Source of the DNA: Desulfobacter sp.
GTDB lineage: Bacteria; Desulfobacterota; Desulfobacteria; Desulfobacterales; Desulfobacteraceae
Direction of reading: 5' to 3'
Assembly: GCA_028768525.1 (NCBI GenBank)
Contig: CP054837.1
Coordinates: forward strand, 2,699,001-2,763,000
DNA: 64,000 bases
A program made the position numbers and the translations under genes. This document shows, piece by piece, positions 36,601-44,291 of the stretch. Every line of letters starts with the position of its first letter. The stretch's first letter is position 1. The notes below the pieces were generated by a model. The model made no database searches. It was given only the letters and a program-made list of their open reading frames with translations, and had not been told where the DNA came from.

Positions 36601-39483
36601 AACCTGCTCACACGGGAGCAGGTCAATGTTGGCGGCACCAACCCCGTCACCACCTATACCTATGATGTCCACGGCAACCTGGCCTCCATCCGGGACCCAA
36701 GGGACAATGTCACCTTGTTCGATTACGATCCCACCATTGCCGCCTGGCCGGTGCGTATCGAAAAACCGGCCACAGGGATTCATACCCACGTGGTTCGATA
36801 CCCGGATATCGACCTGCGGTTCGGCACCCCCCTGACCTTTGAAAACGAAAACGGGTTCCAGACAACATATGCCTATGACGTCCACGGCCGCCTTATCCAG
36901 ACCGATCGCCCGGACAGCGGCCAGGAAATCTATATTTACGACGACACATCCATGCCCCGGTCCCTGACCCGCAGAACCAAAGAGAGCGCGAACTCCTTCA
37001 TCGATGCGATCACCTACACCGACGGCCTGGGCCGCACCGTACAGACGGTGGCAAAGTCCAAGGATGAATACACCGCCACTTTATTTACCTTTGACAACAT
37101 GGGCCGGGCAGCCTGTGTCAAAGGGCCCTTTTTTACTTCAACCAATGCCTTTTTGAACAGCACCCACACGGCCCTGTCTGCCGATCCTGCAGTCGTCAGC
37201 ACCGGCGTCACCACCACCTGGCTGAGGAACCATTATGACGACAAGGGCCGGATCATTAAACTGGAACAGTCCGGGGGGATCAATACCCTGTTTACCCACA
37301 ATGCCCTCACCACCCGGGTGACCGACCCCGACGGCCACAGCAAGTCCCAGGTCCTGGACGTTCTGGGGCGGGTCATTACGGTAATTGAACACGGTCCCAC
37401 GGATTTTACGGCCTCATACACCTATACCCCGGCAGGGGATCTGGTGAAGGTCTCCCGGAACAATCCTGCCACGGGCAATCCCATTGAAAACATCGTGGTT
37501 TACAACACCCTGGGCCAAAAGACCTTCATGACCGACCCGGACATGGGCCATTGGACCTATACCTACGACCTCAACGGCAACCTGGCCACCCAGACCGACG
37601 CCCGGAACGTCACCCTGGCCTTTGCCTATGACGAACTCAACCGCTTGACCCGAAAAACATACCCCGACGGCAGTTTTGCCTCATGGGCCTATGACGCCGG
37701 CGCCAACGGCATCGGCCTTCTTTATGAAACGTCCAACGCCAATGCCACCACCCGGCATACAGCCTATGACCAGACCGGGCGGCTGCTCTCCGAAACCCGG
37801 ACTGTGGATGCACAAACGGTGAAATTTGATTATACCTGGGACATGGCCGGGCGTCCCGCCTCAAAGGCCGTCACCCACAACAACGCCTTGTTTAAAACCC
37901 TGGCCTATGAGTTTTACCCCGGCACCCGATTGCTTGCCCGGGTCAAACAGGAGGACAACCGTTCCGTCACCGAGATTACCCAGTACTCCCCCCAGGGTAA
38001 AATAGAGTTCCTCAACCATCTGAACGGCACGGTGACCAATTACATCTATGACTTTGCCACCTCCCGGCTCATCCTTATCCATTCTTACAATCTCACCGAA
38101 ACCATCATGGATAAGGGGTATACCTATACAAAAGCCGGGGACGTTGAAACCATCACGGACAACCGGACCAATACAACAACCACCTACGTTTACGATCATA
38201 ACCACCGGATCATATCGGAGCAGACATCCGGGACCGGTGCCGTTGCCGGAACCAGTGTGGAGGTGATCGAGTTTACCTATGACGAGGTCCCGGGCACCCC
38301 CATCCACGCCCCTAAAGAAATACGGATAAACGGGTCCCTGACCGAGTATGCTTATACGGCCACAGGCAACCGGTCCTTTAAAAATGACGGGGTAACCCCA
38401 ACAAATTACGTATCTAATACCGACAATATGATCTCCGGCATCACCGTGGGAACTGATGATACCCAATTCTTATATGATGCAGACAATAAACGGGTTAAAA
38501 AAATCCGGGGGGCATCCTCCACCCTTTACTTCGGGGATAATTTTGAGATTGTTAACGGCACTTCGACTTATTATGTCTTTGCCGGGAATGTGAGGGTGGC
38601 CCAGGTCACAGATACGGGGATGGTATTTTTCCATAAGGATCATCTGGGCTCCACTGAAGCTATGTCCCGGGAGGACGGAAGCGTTATTGACTATGGGGGG
38701 TATTTTCCCTATGGTCTGGACAAGGAACTCAATGCTCTTTTACAACACAGCGCCTACAAGTTCACCGACCAGGAGCAGGACGAGGGCACGGGGCTTTACA
38801 ACTACGACGCCCGGCTCTATGACCCGGTGATCGGTCAGTTCATCATGGCGGATACCATTGTGCCGGAACCGTTCAACCCCCAGAGTTTGAACCGGTATGC
38901 TTATTGCCTTAATAATCCTGTTCGGTATGTGGATCCCACCGGGCATGAACCCGATGGTGATGCAGATCAGTCTAATGGTGGTTGGGGAATTGCTGATTCT
39001 GAAGCTGCACATAACGGCGGAGAAGACTCAAGCCGTGATATGGCTGATCTCGGAGGCAAAGATGGCACAGGTTGGGGGAGAGGACCTTACGGAACCCAAG
39101 CCGAAAACAATGAAGATCAAGGCTGGCATGCCGGAGGATGGGGATGGGACTCTGACAATCAAATGGAATCAAATAAAAGTACCAACATAGGAGGCTCAGG
39201 AGGTGGTTGGGGGGCTTGGGGGTATGGTTTTTCAAAGAGTCAATCGAATAGCAATAGCCTTCGATTGCCTAGCCCTTTACGTGATCAAAGATTACCCAAT
39301 TTGGATTTTGGTTGGCCCACAGATCCAGACGATTTAGAACATGATCCTAATTTTGGCGAACCATACTGGGATAGAAGTGATTTTTTTGAAAACCTTATAG
39401 ATAGGGCTCTTAAGTCAGAAGAAGAAATAAACAATTTTTTTGAAAAGCATTGGTGGTTAGATCCCTTTAGGGCAGGAGCTTAA
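33664..39483 (+). CDS. Large secreted SpvB/FG-GAP/RHS-repeat protein, cassette 2 (polymorphic toxin candidate)
   Basis: 1,939 residues. The layout is the same as in cassette 1: signal peptide, acidic linker, SpvB-like domain, FG-GAP blades, TcdB-like middle, YD repeats, RHS core ending DPTGH at 1757-1761. Residues 1 to about 805 are nearly identical to the cassette 1 protein except for one short patch in an FG-GAP blade; the rest of the core is clearly diverged but collinear. The C-terminal 178 residues are unrelated: Gly/Trp/Asp-rich (NGGWGIADSEAAHNGG, GWHAGGWGWDSDNQ) then PSPLRDQRLPNLDFG and EEEINNFFEKHWWLDPFRAG. No known toxin fold recognised. The small secreted protein at 39539 follows. 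Confidence 0.8.
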   Translation: MNTLVSVLSTWMVSSLIFIFIAFPAYAEDTGTGAGDTVIEMVEEDLTEQGAIEDLESTDEEEDSETSEGEQAPERLLKSSAMEAAASMAESPTEPVPPSLEESVFDTSSAVIVPEIAMGIGAAVLEYPIRVPSGRNGLTPAVALNYNSSRRNGTAGVGWAMTTSSIKRSTKRGACYTCNRFTYNGEEIFPVSVDANGYGTYRPEKQQAFSVIEFKTDNSWSVTLKNGTVQEFGPAPETRQDNSHGTFQWLLSSVLDTNGNTLTYSYIKDQGQVYLSAIQYLNYYTVAFYYENRPDPIINYSSNARVVTAKRLKTVAVFSNVDQIRAYGLAYTPSANTGRSLLTQITRYGSDYSLDAANQITGGSSLPPTQITYAHERASLAPSSGPISDLAMGQGFTNTYVHPMVTGDWNGDGKTDLGRAGASSVDFYISGNNEFQAMDSLFDLSEGQGYTNANTNPVLTGDWNGDGKTDIGRVGNSGMVFYTSTGAGWESYPQLNALSIYQGYGEQSQHPVFTGDWNGDGKTDVGRITADAAVFYVSTGTGWQSYNGFSDLAGQQGYADISRHPAFTGDFNGDGRTDVARAGSVGVKAYISTGTGFRYYGSLPVFGWSTHVYNSQGLYPLVTGDFNGDGMTDIARAGANQVFTYLSTGTGFAQGGQINDLTMGQGCTDYNTHPIFTGDFNDDGRTDIGRVKPTSLAVYISTGTGFTLHSSPISNFSPAQWFSTNHQYPLVTGDFNGDGRTGIARASTSGVSFYSPQGGGNDLMHRISAASGSITDIEYTPSTAWADTRLPMVLRTVSKLTVKDGLGNTSTTEYSYSGGLYDYEDRELRAFESVVKTNPDGTTETRLFHQDRFLDGRTKRFEFKAPDGALLSGTDYTWESTPYDSDTSFIRLASQKEIQYDTGSQAIRQEDYTYDTNHGSLLTSTVSGTNLTESVATGYTYGYYGAGLDYPLRTIRATLTGSISGMVRDTNYTYELHTGNLLTREQVNVGGTNPVTTYTYDVHGNLASIRDPRDNVTLFDYDPTIAAWPVRIEKPATGIHTHVVRYPDIDLRFGTPLTFENENGFQTTYAYDVHGRLIQTDRPDSGQEIYIYDDTSMPRSLTRRTKESANSFIDAITYTDGLGRTVQTVAKSKDEYTATLFTFDNMGRAACVKGPFFTSTNAFLNSTHTALSADPAVVSTGVTTTWLRNHYDDKGRIIKLEQSGGINTLFTHNALTTRVTDPDGHSKSQVLDVLGRVITVIEHGPTDFTASYTYTPAGDLVKVSRNNPATGNPIENIVVYNTLGQKTFMTDPDMGHWTYTYDLNGNLATQTDARNVTLAFAYDELNRLTRKTYPDGSFASWAYDAGANGIGLLYETSNANATTRHTAYDQTGRLLSETRTVDAQTVKFDYTWDMAGRPASKAVTHNNALFKTLAYEFYPGTRLLARVKQEDNRSVTEITQYSPQGKIEFLNHLNGTVTNYIYDFATSRLILIHSYNLTETIMDKGYTYTKAGDVETITDNRTNTTTTYVYDHNHRIISEQTSGTGAVAGTSVEVIEFTYDEVPGTPIHAPKEIRINGSLTEYAYTATGNRSFKNDGVTPTNYVSNTDNMISGITVGTDDTQFLYDADNKRVKKIRGASSTLYFGDNFEIVNGTSTYYVFAGNVRVAQVTDTGMVFFHKDHLGSTEAMSREDGSVIDYGGYFPYGLDKELNALLQHSAYKFTDQEQDEGTGLYNYDARLYDPVIGQFIMADTIVPEPFNPQSLNRYAYCLNNPVRYVDPTGHEPDGDADQSNGGWGIADSEAAHNGGEDSSRDMADLGGKDGTGWGRGPYGTQAENNEDQGWHAGGWGWDSDNQMESNKSTNIGGSGGGWGAWGYGFSKSQSNSNSLRLPSPLRDQRLPNLDFGWPTDPDDLEHDPNFGEPYWDRSDFFENLIDRALKSEEEINNFFEKHWWLDPFRAGA

Positions 39484-39538
39484 AAAGAAAACTACCATGT
39501 ACGGGTTTAAACTCGATAAAATATACAAGGAGAGTTTT

Positions 39539-40039
39539 TTGAAAAACGTAATTAATTATAGTCTTTTATTCTGCATCTGCCTTTTATTTAATCAAAGCTA
39601 TGCCTATTCATTTAATGAGCATAAATATGAGTGTTCACAAAATATAAACAGTATTCAGAATTTGAAGTATCTTTCTTCACATAGGTATAAGCCATTTTTG
39701 AAATATTACGAAAACAAAAATAATGATGAGCGAATAAAAATAAATAATATAAAATTCCATCCTATTTCTTATATTTTTTGGAAAGATAAATACGTAGGCT
39801 ATGCAATTTACATAAATGAGAAAAGTAAAGGTAAAAAAATTTTAGACCTCTTGTATACAACCTTCAATCACCCTCATGAGCAAAGCCATACTTTTAAAAC
39901 ATGGTATACAAATGACCAAATTATTATATTCACAAAATTTTCACTGCACCAATCAAGAATAATCTTTTTGTGTAAAAATATGGGGTTAGATTTAAAAAAA
40001 GTTTTTGATCAAATTAAAATAGGAAAGGGTCCTCACTAG
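39539..40039 (+). CDS. Small exported protein, candidate immunity protein of RHS 2
   Basis: 166 residues from a TTG start at 39539, chosen because AAGGAG lies six bases upstream and it gives a clean signal peptide (KNVINYSLLFCICLLFNQSY, cleavage after YAYS). An ATG 14 codons earlier is possible. The mature protein is basic and lacks known motifs. Its AT-rich codon use contrasts with the RHS gene 55 bases upstream, as is usual for toxin tips with their immunity genes. If the effector acts in the periplasm, an exported immunity protein would fit. Speculative. Confidence 0.5.
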   Translation: MKNVINYSLLFCICLLFNQSYAYSFNEHKYECSQNINSIQNLKYLSSHRYKPFLKYYENKNNDERIKINNIKFHPISYIFWKDKYVGYAIYINEKSKGKKILDLLYTTFNHPHEQSHTFKTWYTNDQIIIFTKFSLHQSRIIFLCKNMGLDLKKVFDQIKIGKGPH

Positions 40040-40879
40040 GGGCTGTTTCCAAAAAAGTTTAAAATAATCTAGACATTTGAAATGGGGGATGATTTCGTCC
40101 TGTTTATGAACAGACACTCTATTTCAGATGAAAAATGGAAGCAAATAGAACCAATACTTGCACCACCCAAAAAAGAAACACGAGGGCGGAAGCCCAAAGA
40201 TAACCGATTAATGTTTAACGGGATTTTGTGGATTTTAAAAACAGGGGCTCCTTGGCGTGATCTTCCTGAAAGATTCGGGCCTTGGCAAACGGTGTATAAA
40301 AGATTTGCAAAATGGACCTCTTTGGAAGCATGGGATGATCTTCTCAATAATGTCGCAAAGAACCAGGATAAAGAATCCGGTATGATAGACGGATCCTACG
40401 TAAAACTTCACCAACACGGTTGCGGGGCACGAGGTGGACAATACTCTCAGGCCATTGGGCGAAGTCGAGGTGGTTTAACAACAAAAATCCATGCTGTGGT
40501 TGATGGCCTTGGTAATCCAGTACGAATAAAACTGACCGGGGGTAATGTTCATGATATGGTACCTTCTTATGAGTTAATGGCAGACATAGAAGCAGATCAA
40601 TTCCTTGCTGATAGAGCATATGATACTGACAAACTTATTGAAATTGTTGAATCTAAAGGTTCTAAGGTCATTATCCCATCAAGAAGAAACAGAACGGTTC
40701 AGAGAAAAATTGATAAACACCTTTATAAGGAACGACATTTGGTGGAATGCTTTTTCGCAAAAATAAAATCCTGTCGGCGAGTTTCGACTCGATATGAGAA
40801 ACTCGCCAGCAGTTACCATGCAATGGTGCTTATTGCTTCTTGCTTGGTTTGGTTAGCATGATTTATTTAGAAACAGCCC
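40040..40879. mobile_element. Complete IS5-family element
   Basis: 840 bp bounded by perfect 10-bp inverted repeats GGGCTGTTTC (40040-40049) and GAAACAGCCC (40870-40879), containing one intact transposase gene. No clear target duplication is visible. Confidence 0.85.
40082..40861 (+). CDS. IS5-family transposase
   Basis: 259 residues (or 251 from the ATG at 40106). The N-terminal DUF4096-type domain is clear (RHSISDEKWKQIEPILAPPK, then NGILWILKTGAPWRDLPERF). The DDE catalytic core follows: GMIDGSYVKLHQHG (first Asp), ADRAYDTDKLIE (second Asp) and the YKERHLVECFFAKIKSCRRV segment with the catalytic Glu. The gene is intact and fills the IS between its inverted repeats, so the element may still be active. 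Confidence 0.92.
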   Translation: MGDDFVLFMNRHSISDEKWKQIEPILAPPKKETRGRKPKDNRLMFNGILWILKTGAPWRDLPERFGPWQTVYKRFAKWTSLEAWDDLLNNVAKNQDKESGMIDGSYVKLHQHGCGARGGQYSQAIGRSRGGLTTKIHAVVDGLGNPVRIKLTGGNVHDMVPSYELMADIEADQFLADRAYDTDKLIEIVESKGSKVIIPSRRNRTVQRKIDKHLYKERHLVECFFAKIKSCRRVSTRYEKLASSYHAMVLIASCLVWLA

Positions 40880-40915
40880 GTAAGGACTGTATTTTAAATA
40901 ATCTATACATTTGAA

Positions 40916-41205
40916 ATGGAGCATGATTTCGTCTTGTTTATGAACAGACACTCTATTTCAAATAAACAATGGAAGCAAATAGAACCGATACTTGCACCAC
41001 CGAGAAAAGAAACACGAGGACGGAGACCCAAGGATAACCTATTAATGTTTAATGGAATTTTGTAGTTTTTAAAAACTGGGGTTCTTTGGCGTGATATTCC
41101 TGAAAGATTAGGGCCTTTGCAAACTGTGTATAAAAGATTTGCAAAATGGACCTCCTTGGCATCTTGGGATGGTCTTCTCAACAATGTCGCAAAGAGCCAC
41201 CTCTT
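40916..41205 (+). pseudogene. IS5-family transposase remnant
   Basis: A second, diverged copy of the neighbouring transposase's first 96 codons (FVLFMNRHSISNKQWKQIEP). There is an in-frame TAG after NGIL, and the frame ends abruptly at about 41205 where IS21-derived sequence begins. The 5' flank resembles the IS5 left end without its terminal repeat. Confidence 0.8.
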
Positions 41206-41422
41206 CATAACTGCGGCGCATGGTCGGCATATGGAGACTTTTAAGATTGTTTTCTATCTGATCCCGATCATTGATCATGCCGCCACCTCCTTGAGCAATT
41301 GGTCATAGCGGCTCAAATCAACGGCCTGGATATGAATATCATCCGGTCTGCTGACAGAGGTGTTGGACTTAATAAGGCGTTCAGCAGCTTCTATGCTGAT
41401 CTCCTGACCCTCATTTATTAAA
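41206..41422 (-). pseudogene. IS21 remnant (istB start and istA end)
   Basis: This 217-bp block matches about 45846-46062 of the intact IS21 element: it has the first 25 codons of istB (through LKSLHMPTMRRSYE-like sequence) and the last 45 or so codons of istA. It is cut on one side by the IS5 remnant and on the other by the IS1380-like end at 41423. It shows an older IS21 copy once sat here. Confidence 0.75.
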
Positions 41423-42722
41423 CCCAGATTCTGCATCCGATATCAGATACAGTAAAATTTCTGTTCAAAAACGAGAAAATACTTCCTTGAAGTAAAATGG
41501 CATGAAATTTTTATAAGATCGAAAGCTCAGACGTAGATTTTGGACAGGCAATATAGTTTTTTGATGACCACCAGACGCATTTATCCATGGCTCACCTGGT
41601 AAATTCCATTTGATGTTAGGCCAAGGCCCTCATGGCCTGATAAAAAATTAGCCTCATCGGATGGTCACGCTTAATTTTTATCCACAGTTGGCGGCTTCGG
41701 ACAGCAACATTGGCTGGCGGAAGATTCCGCTCTATTGCAGCAAATCGCCTTGACCGGGACCATCCCGATAGCTTGCAATGAAAGTTGGCTGCAAAATGGC
41801 CATTGCCAATACTTCTCCAGTTTTTGATCTTTGAAATTCGTCCCATGATCGTTGAAGATAATTTTGCCTTAGCCACATAGCCTGCGCCCAGTTCCTCGAT
41901 TGTATCCAGAATTGATCCGGATGTAAGCCCTTTATCAAAACGGAAAATGATATCTTTTGCAGGCCGGTCGGCTTCTGAAACAATCTTACGGACAAAGCCA
42001 TCAAGCCCATCGTTTGAAGCACATGAACCAGGTCTGAGGTATCCATCAATAACAGATCTCGAGCCTATATCAACGGCTATAAGGGGATGGTAGCTGTTTC
42101 TTCCAGGCTTATGAGGATTGTATCCAGTATCAGCACCCTCAATCTTTTGGCCATGTACGGTGCAGACAGATGAGTCGACGGTGATAAATAACTTGCCGGG
42201 TTTGGCAACACGGTAACTCAATCCGGTGCTGATTTTCTCCAGATTCAGGTTGTGTCGCCATGTCATTGTTTTCAGCCTCCGGCCATAAGTTGTCGGATGA
42301 ACAATGTCTTTCCATTGAAACATCCCGATCAGGGCGGGCTCAGCTAACAATCGGACATCCTGGATAGCTTCTCCGCCCATGAGTCTCAATACAATCAACT
42401 GTTGTAAAAGTTCGTGGGTGGGATGGCGTTTATCCTGATCAAGATCGGCTGTGACTCCTTCCAATAACTCAGGGATATGAAATTTGTCGAATACACGGCT
42501 TACAAGAGCCATTCCGGCGTTGGCAGCTACAGATTTTCCTGTGAACGAAATATGAGCCGATCCCTGTTTGAATACTTTTCGTTTTCTACCTTTTCTGGTA
42601 TGTTTCATATGCACCCTTTTGGTGATCTCTTTTTCGCAGGTGGTCTGCGGTTAAGTCCCCAAGATCATTATAAAAGAGTGCTCTTTTTAGGGCAACCTCT
42701 AATCAACTATGCAGGATCTGGG
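41423..42722. mobile_element. IS1380-like element with internally deleted transposase
   Basis: 1,300 bp between inverted repeats CCCAGATTCTGCAT (41423-41436) and ATGCAGGATCTGGG (42709-42722). It is shorter than usual for IS1380 (about 1.65 kb), consistent with the loss of a transposase segment. Confidence 0.75.
41616..42614 (-). pseudogene. IS1380-family transposase, internally deleted
   Basis: 332 residues where about 430-470 is normal. The N-terminal part is good (SAHISFTGKSVAANAGMALV, HPTHELLQQLIVLRLMGGEA) with the first catalytic Asp in FITVDSSVCTVHG and the second in DIIFRFDKGLTSG. After GWSRSRRFAAIERNLP it jumps to NVAVRSRQLWIKIKRDHPMR, which looks like the extreme C-terminus; the region holding the catalytic Glu appears missing. 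The reading frame is kept, so a shortened protein could be made, but it should not transpose. Confidence 0.7.
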
Positions 42723-42865
42723 CTAATTTTAGAGGAAAGCGAATTGAACATATATTTAATCCGCTCGTTATGTTAAATAGCAAGAATAATGAGCTCAGAG
42801 CCATAAACACGCCCAGGTTAAATCCGTTTTCTAAAATTGCCGCAGCGATTAAGCGTTGATTTTCG

Positions 42866-42917
42866 TCATGATGCATGCTAAAAAACTCCGGTCGAAGTTT
42901 TTTAGCATGCATCATGA
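42866..42917. repeat. 52-bp perfect inverted repeat (22-bp arms, 8-base centre)
   Basis: The left arm 42866-42887 (TCATGATGCATGCTAAAAAA plus CT) is the exact reverse complement of 42896-42917; the centre is CCGGTCGA. It ends 7 bases before the -35 box of the promoter for the structured RNA and abi gene. It could be an operator, a cruciform-forming site or a terminator of leftward transcription. Confidence 0.8.
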
Positions 42918-42924
42918 TCAATTG

Positions 42925-42953
42925 TTGACTTATTTTTTGCACATCTATATATT
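42925..42953 (+). promoter_or_regulatory. Sigma-70 promoter for the structured RNA and abi gene
   Basis: TTGACT (42925-42930), a 17-base spacer and TATATT (42948-42953) make a good promoter. Transcription would start near 42959-42961, exactly at the beginning of the structured RNA described next. Confidence 0.65.
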
Positions 42954-42956
42954 ATA

Positions 42957-43048
42957 GCCAAATATATTGGCACTGAATAATACCCATTTAGCTCTGCAAA
43001 TTTTTTGCAGGTAACTATCTCTGTCAAGAGAGGCTAAGTGGGTTTTTT
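42957..43048 (+). ncRNA. Structured RNA of about 90 nt upstream of the AbiF-like gene
   Basis: The transcript folds well by eye. A 5' hairpin GCCAA-ATATA-TTGGC lies at 42957-42971. An outer stem CCCATTTAGC (42983-42992) with GCTAAGTGGG (43033-43042) encloses two hairpins: CTGCAAA-TTT-TTTGCAG (42994-43010) and TCTCT-GTCA-AGAGA (43018-43031). Six T follow (43043-43048), as in an intrinsic terminator, and the HEPN gene starts 38 bases further. Promoter, RNA, leaky terminator and toxin gene in this order is the layout of type III toxin-antitoxin loci, and AbiF-type HEPN proteins have been linked to nearby structured RNAs. The promoter is at 42925. That this RNA is the antitoxin is inference. Confidence 0.6.
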
Positions 43049-43085
43049 ATATCCATATTAAAGTTATTGGCTATCGCTCAATAAA

Positions 43086-44009
43086 TTGACTTCTAAAATC
43101 CCATATAATAAAGTTCCTTACTCGAATAATCAGCTATTAGAACAATTAAAAAATCGAGGATTAGATATTAAAGATGTTGAAAAAGCAAATCGATATCTAA
43201 ACTTTATTGGATATTATAGATTATCTGCATATTTTCTTCCTTATCAATATGAAAAAGATAAATTTCGAGACGGTGTTAAGTTCGATGATATTTTGAATCT
43301 CTATATTTTTGACCGAAAGTTAAAATTGGTCTTAATGGATGCTGTCGAAAGAATTGAGGTTGCTGTGAGGGCAGCAATCTCAAATTATATGAGCTTAAGA
43401 ACTAATGATGCTCATTGGTTCTTAGATGAAACTCTCTTTGATAATTATTCACCTGATAAAGGGAAATCTTTCCAAAATTTTGAAGGGTATTTTCAATCTA
43501 TATGCAGCAATATTGATAGGAATCGAGACGCTATTCCTATAGACCATTATTATTCGAAGTATTCTGATCCGGAATATCCCCCGGGATGGGTGGTGATGGA
43601 AGTTTTAACGCTTGGTCAGGTATCTAAAATTTATTCGATACTACAAACCAAGTATAAACGAAAAATTGCAAAAAAATTTAAAACCAGCTGGCAGATCCTG
43701 GAAGCAATCTTATTATCATTAACCGTAATCAGAAATAAAAGTGCCCATCATCAAAGAGTCTGGAATGTTAAAATATCATATCCGCCGGCTCAAACTGTTT
43801 TAAAAAATGTTGTACCTCAGTATACTGGCCCTCCGAATTCACCATGTGTTGCTTATTTTATGATATGGTTTCTTATAAATCGAATAAATAATGATTCTAC
43901 TTGGGCGATAAAATTATGTGAGCAGCTTTTTGAATTGGACGAATCCCTTTCCCATAAAATTGGTTTGGAACCTAATGATATATATAATATTCTTCTGGAA
44001 CAATCTTGA
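43086..44009 (+). CDS. Abi_2/AbiF-type HEPN protein (abortive infection, predicted RNase)
   Basis: 307 residues from a TTG start; no ATG lies upstream before a stop. The family start is clear: NNQLLEQLKNRGLDIKDVEK, then NFIGYYRLSAYFLPY and LYIFDRKLKLVLMDAVERIE. Near the C-terminal third VIRNKSAHHQRVWN holds the R-x4-H motif (R216, H221) of HEPN ribonucleases, which act as dimers. Abi_2 proteins give abortive infection against phage. The ribosome site is weak, which would keep expression low, and a terminator precedes the gene, so production should depend on read-through. It lies in the most IS-dense part of the island and is intact. RNA target unknown. Confidence 0.85.
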   Translation: MTSKIPYNKVPYSNNQLLEQLKNRGLDIKDVEKANRYLNFIGYYRLSAYFLPYQYEKDKFRDGVKFDDILNLYIFDRKLKLVLMDAVERIEVAVRAAISNYMSLRTNDAHWFLDETLFDNYSPDKGKSFQNFEGYFQSICSNIDRNRDAIPIDHYYSKYSDPEYPPGWVVMEVLTLGQVSKIYSILQTKYKRKIAKKFKTSWQILEAILLSLTVIRNKSAHHQRVWNVKISYPPAQTVLKNVVPQYTGPPNSPCVAYFMIWFLINRINNDSTWAIKLCEQLFELDESLSHKIGLEPNDIYNILLEQS

Positions 44010-44138
44010 TAGAATTTTTGGTTCCAGTAAAGATATTATTTAACATGAAAGCGCGACTACTCTATCTCCGCAAAAACTGGATGTTCAATCTGTGAACACC
44101 CAGTTTTTGAATTTTAGGCAAGAAAACTCCCACCTCTT

Positions 44139-44172
44139 CGAATCTTAACTTTTGACAAAAAGTTAAGATTCG
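44139..44172. repeat. Perfect 15-bp inverted repeat upstream of the split recombinase gene
   Basis: CGAATCTTAACTTTT (44139-44153) and AAAAGTTAAGATTCG (44158-44172), loop GACA. Related in core sequence (AATCTTAA) to the next repeat. Possible binding site of the recombinase or a regulator. Confidence 0.7.
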
Positions 44173-44247
44173 TCAACTTGCAAAAGCACCTCTGTTCATG
44201 ATGGTTTTCGCTGTTTTGGCAATAAAACATCTCCCAACTCCCATTTT

Positions 44248-44291
44248 AAATCTTAAGTTATATGTGTTAAAATGTTTATAACTTAAGATTT
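44248..44291. repeat. Second 15-bp inverted repeat directly before the recombinase start
   Basis: AAATCTTAAGTTATA (44248-44262) and TATAACTTAAGATTT (44277-44291) are exact complements with 14 bases between; the gene begins 18 bases later. It shares AATCTTAA(C/G)TT with the repeat at 44139, so the two may be paired operator or recombination sites. Confidence 0.7.

Noticed and set aside
41616..42614. Intact IS1380 transposase
   Set aside because: Too short, and the segment expected to hold the catalytic Glu is missing although the reading frame is kept.
42703..42942. 79-codon frame on the minus strand running through the palindrome
   Set aside because: It uses palindrome sequence as coding, ends in the IS1380 terminal repeat and has no recognisable content; taken as chance.
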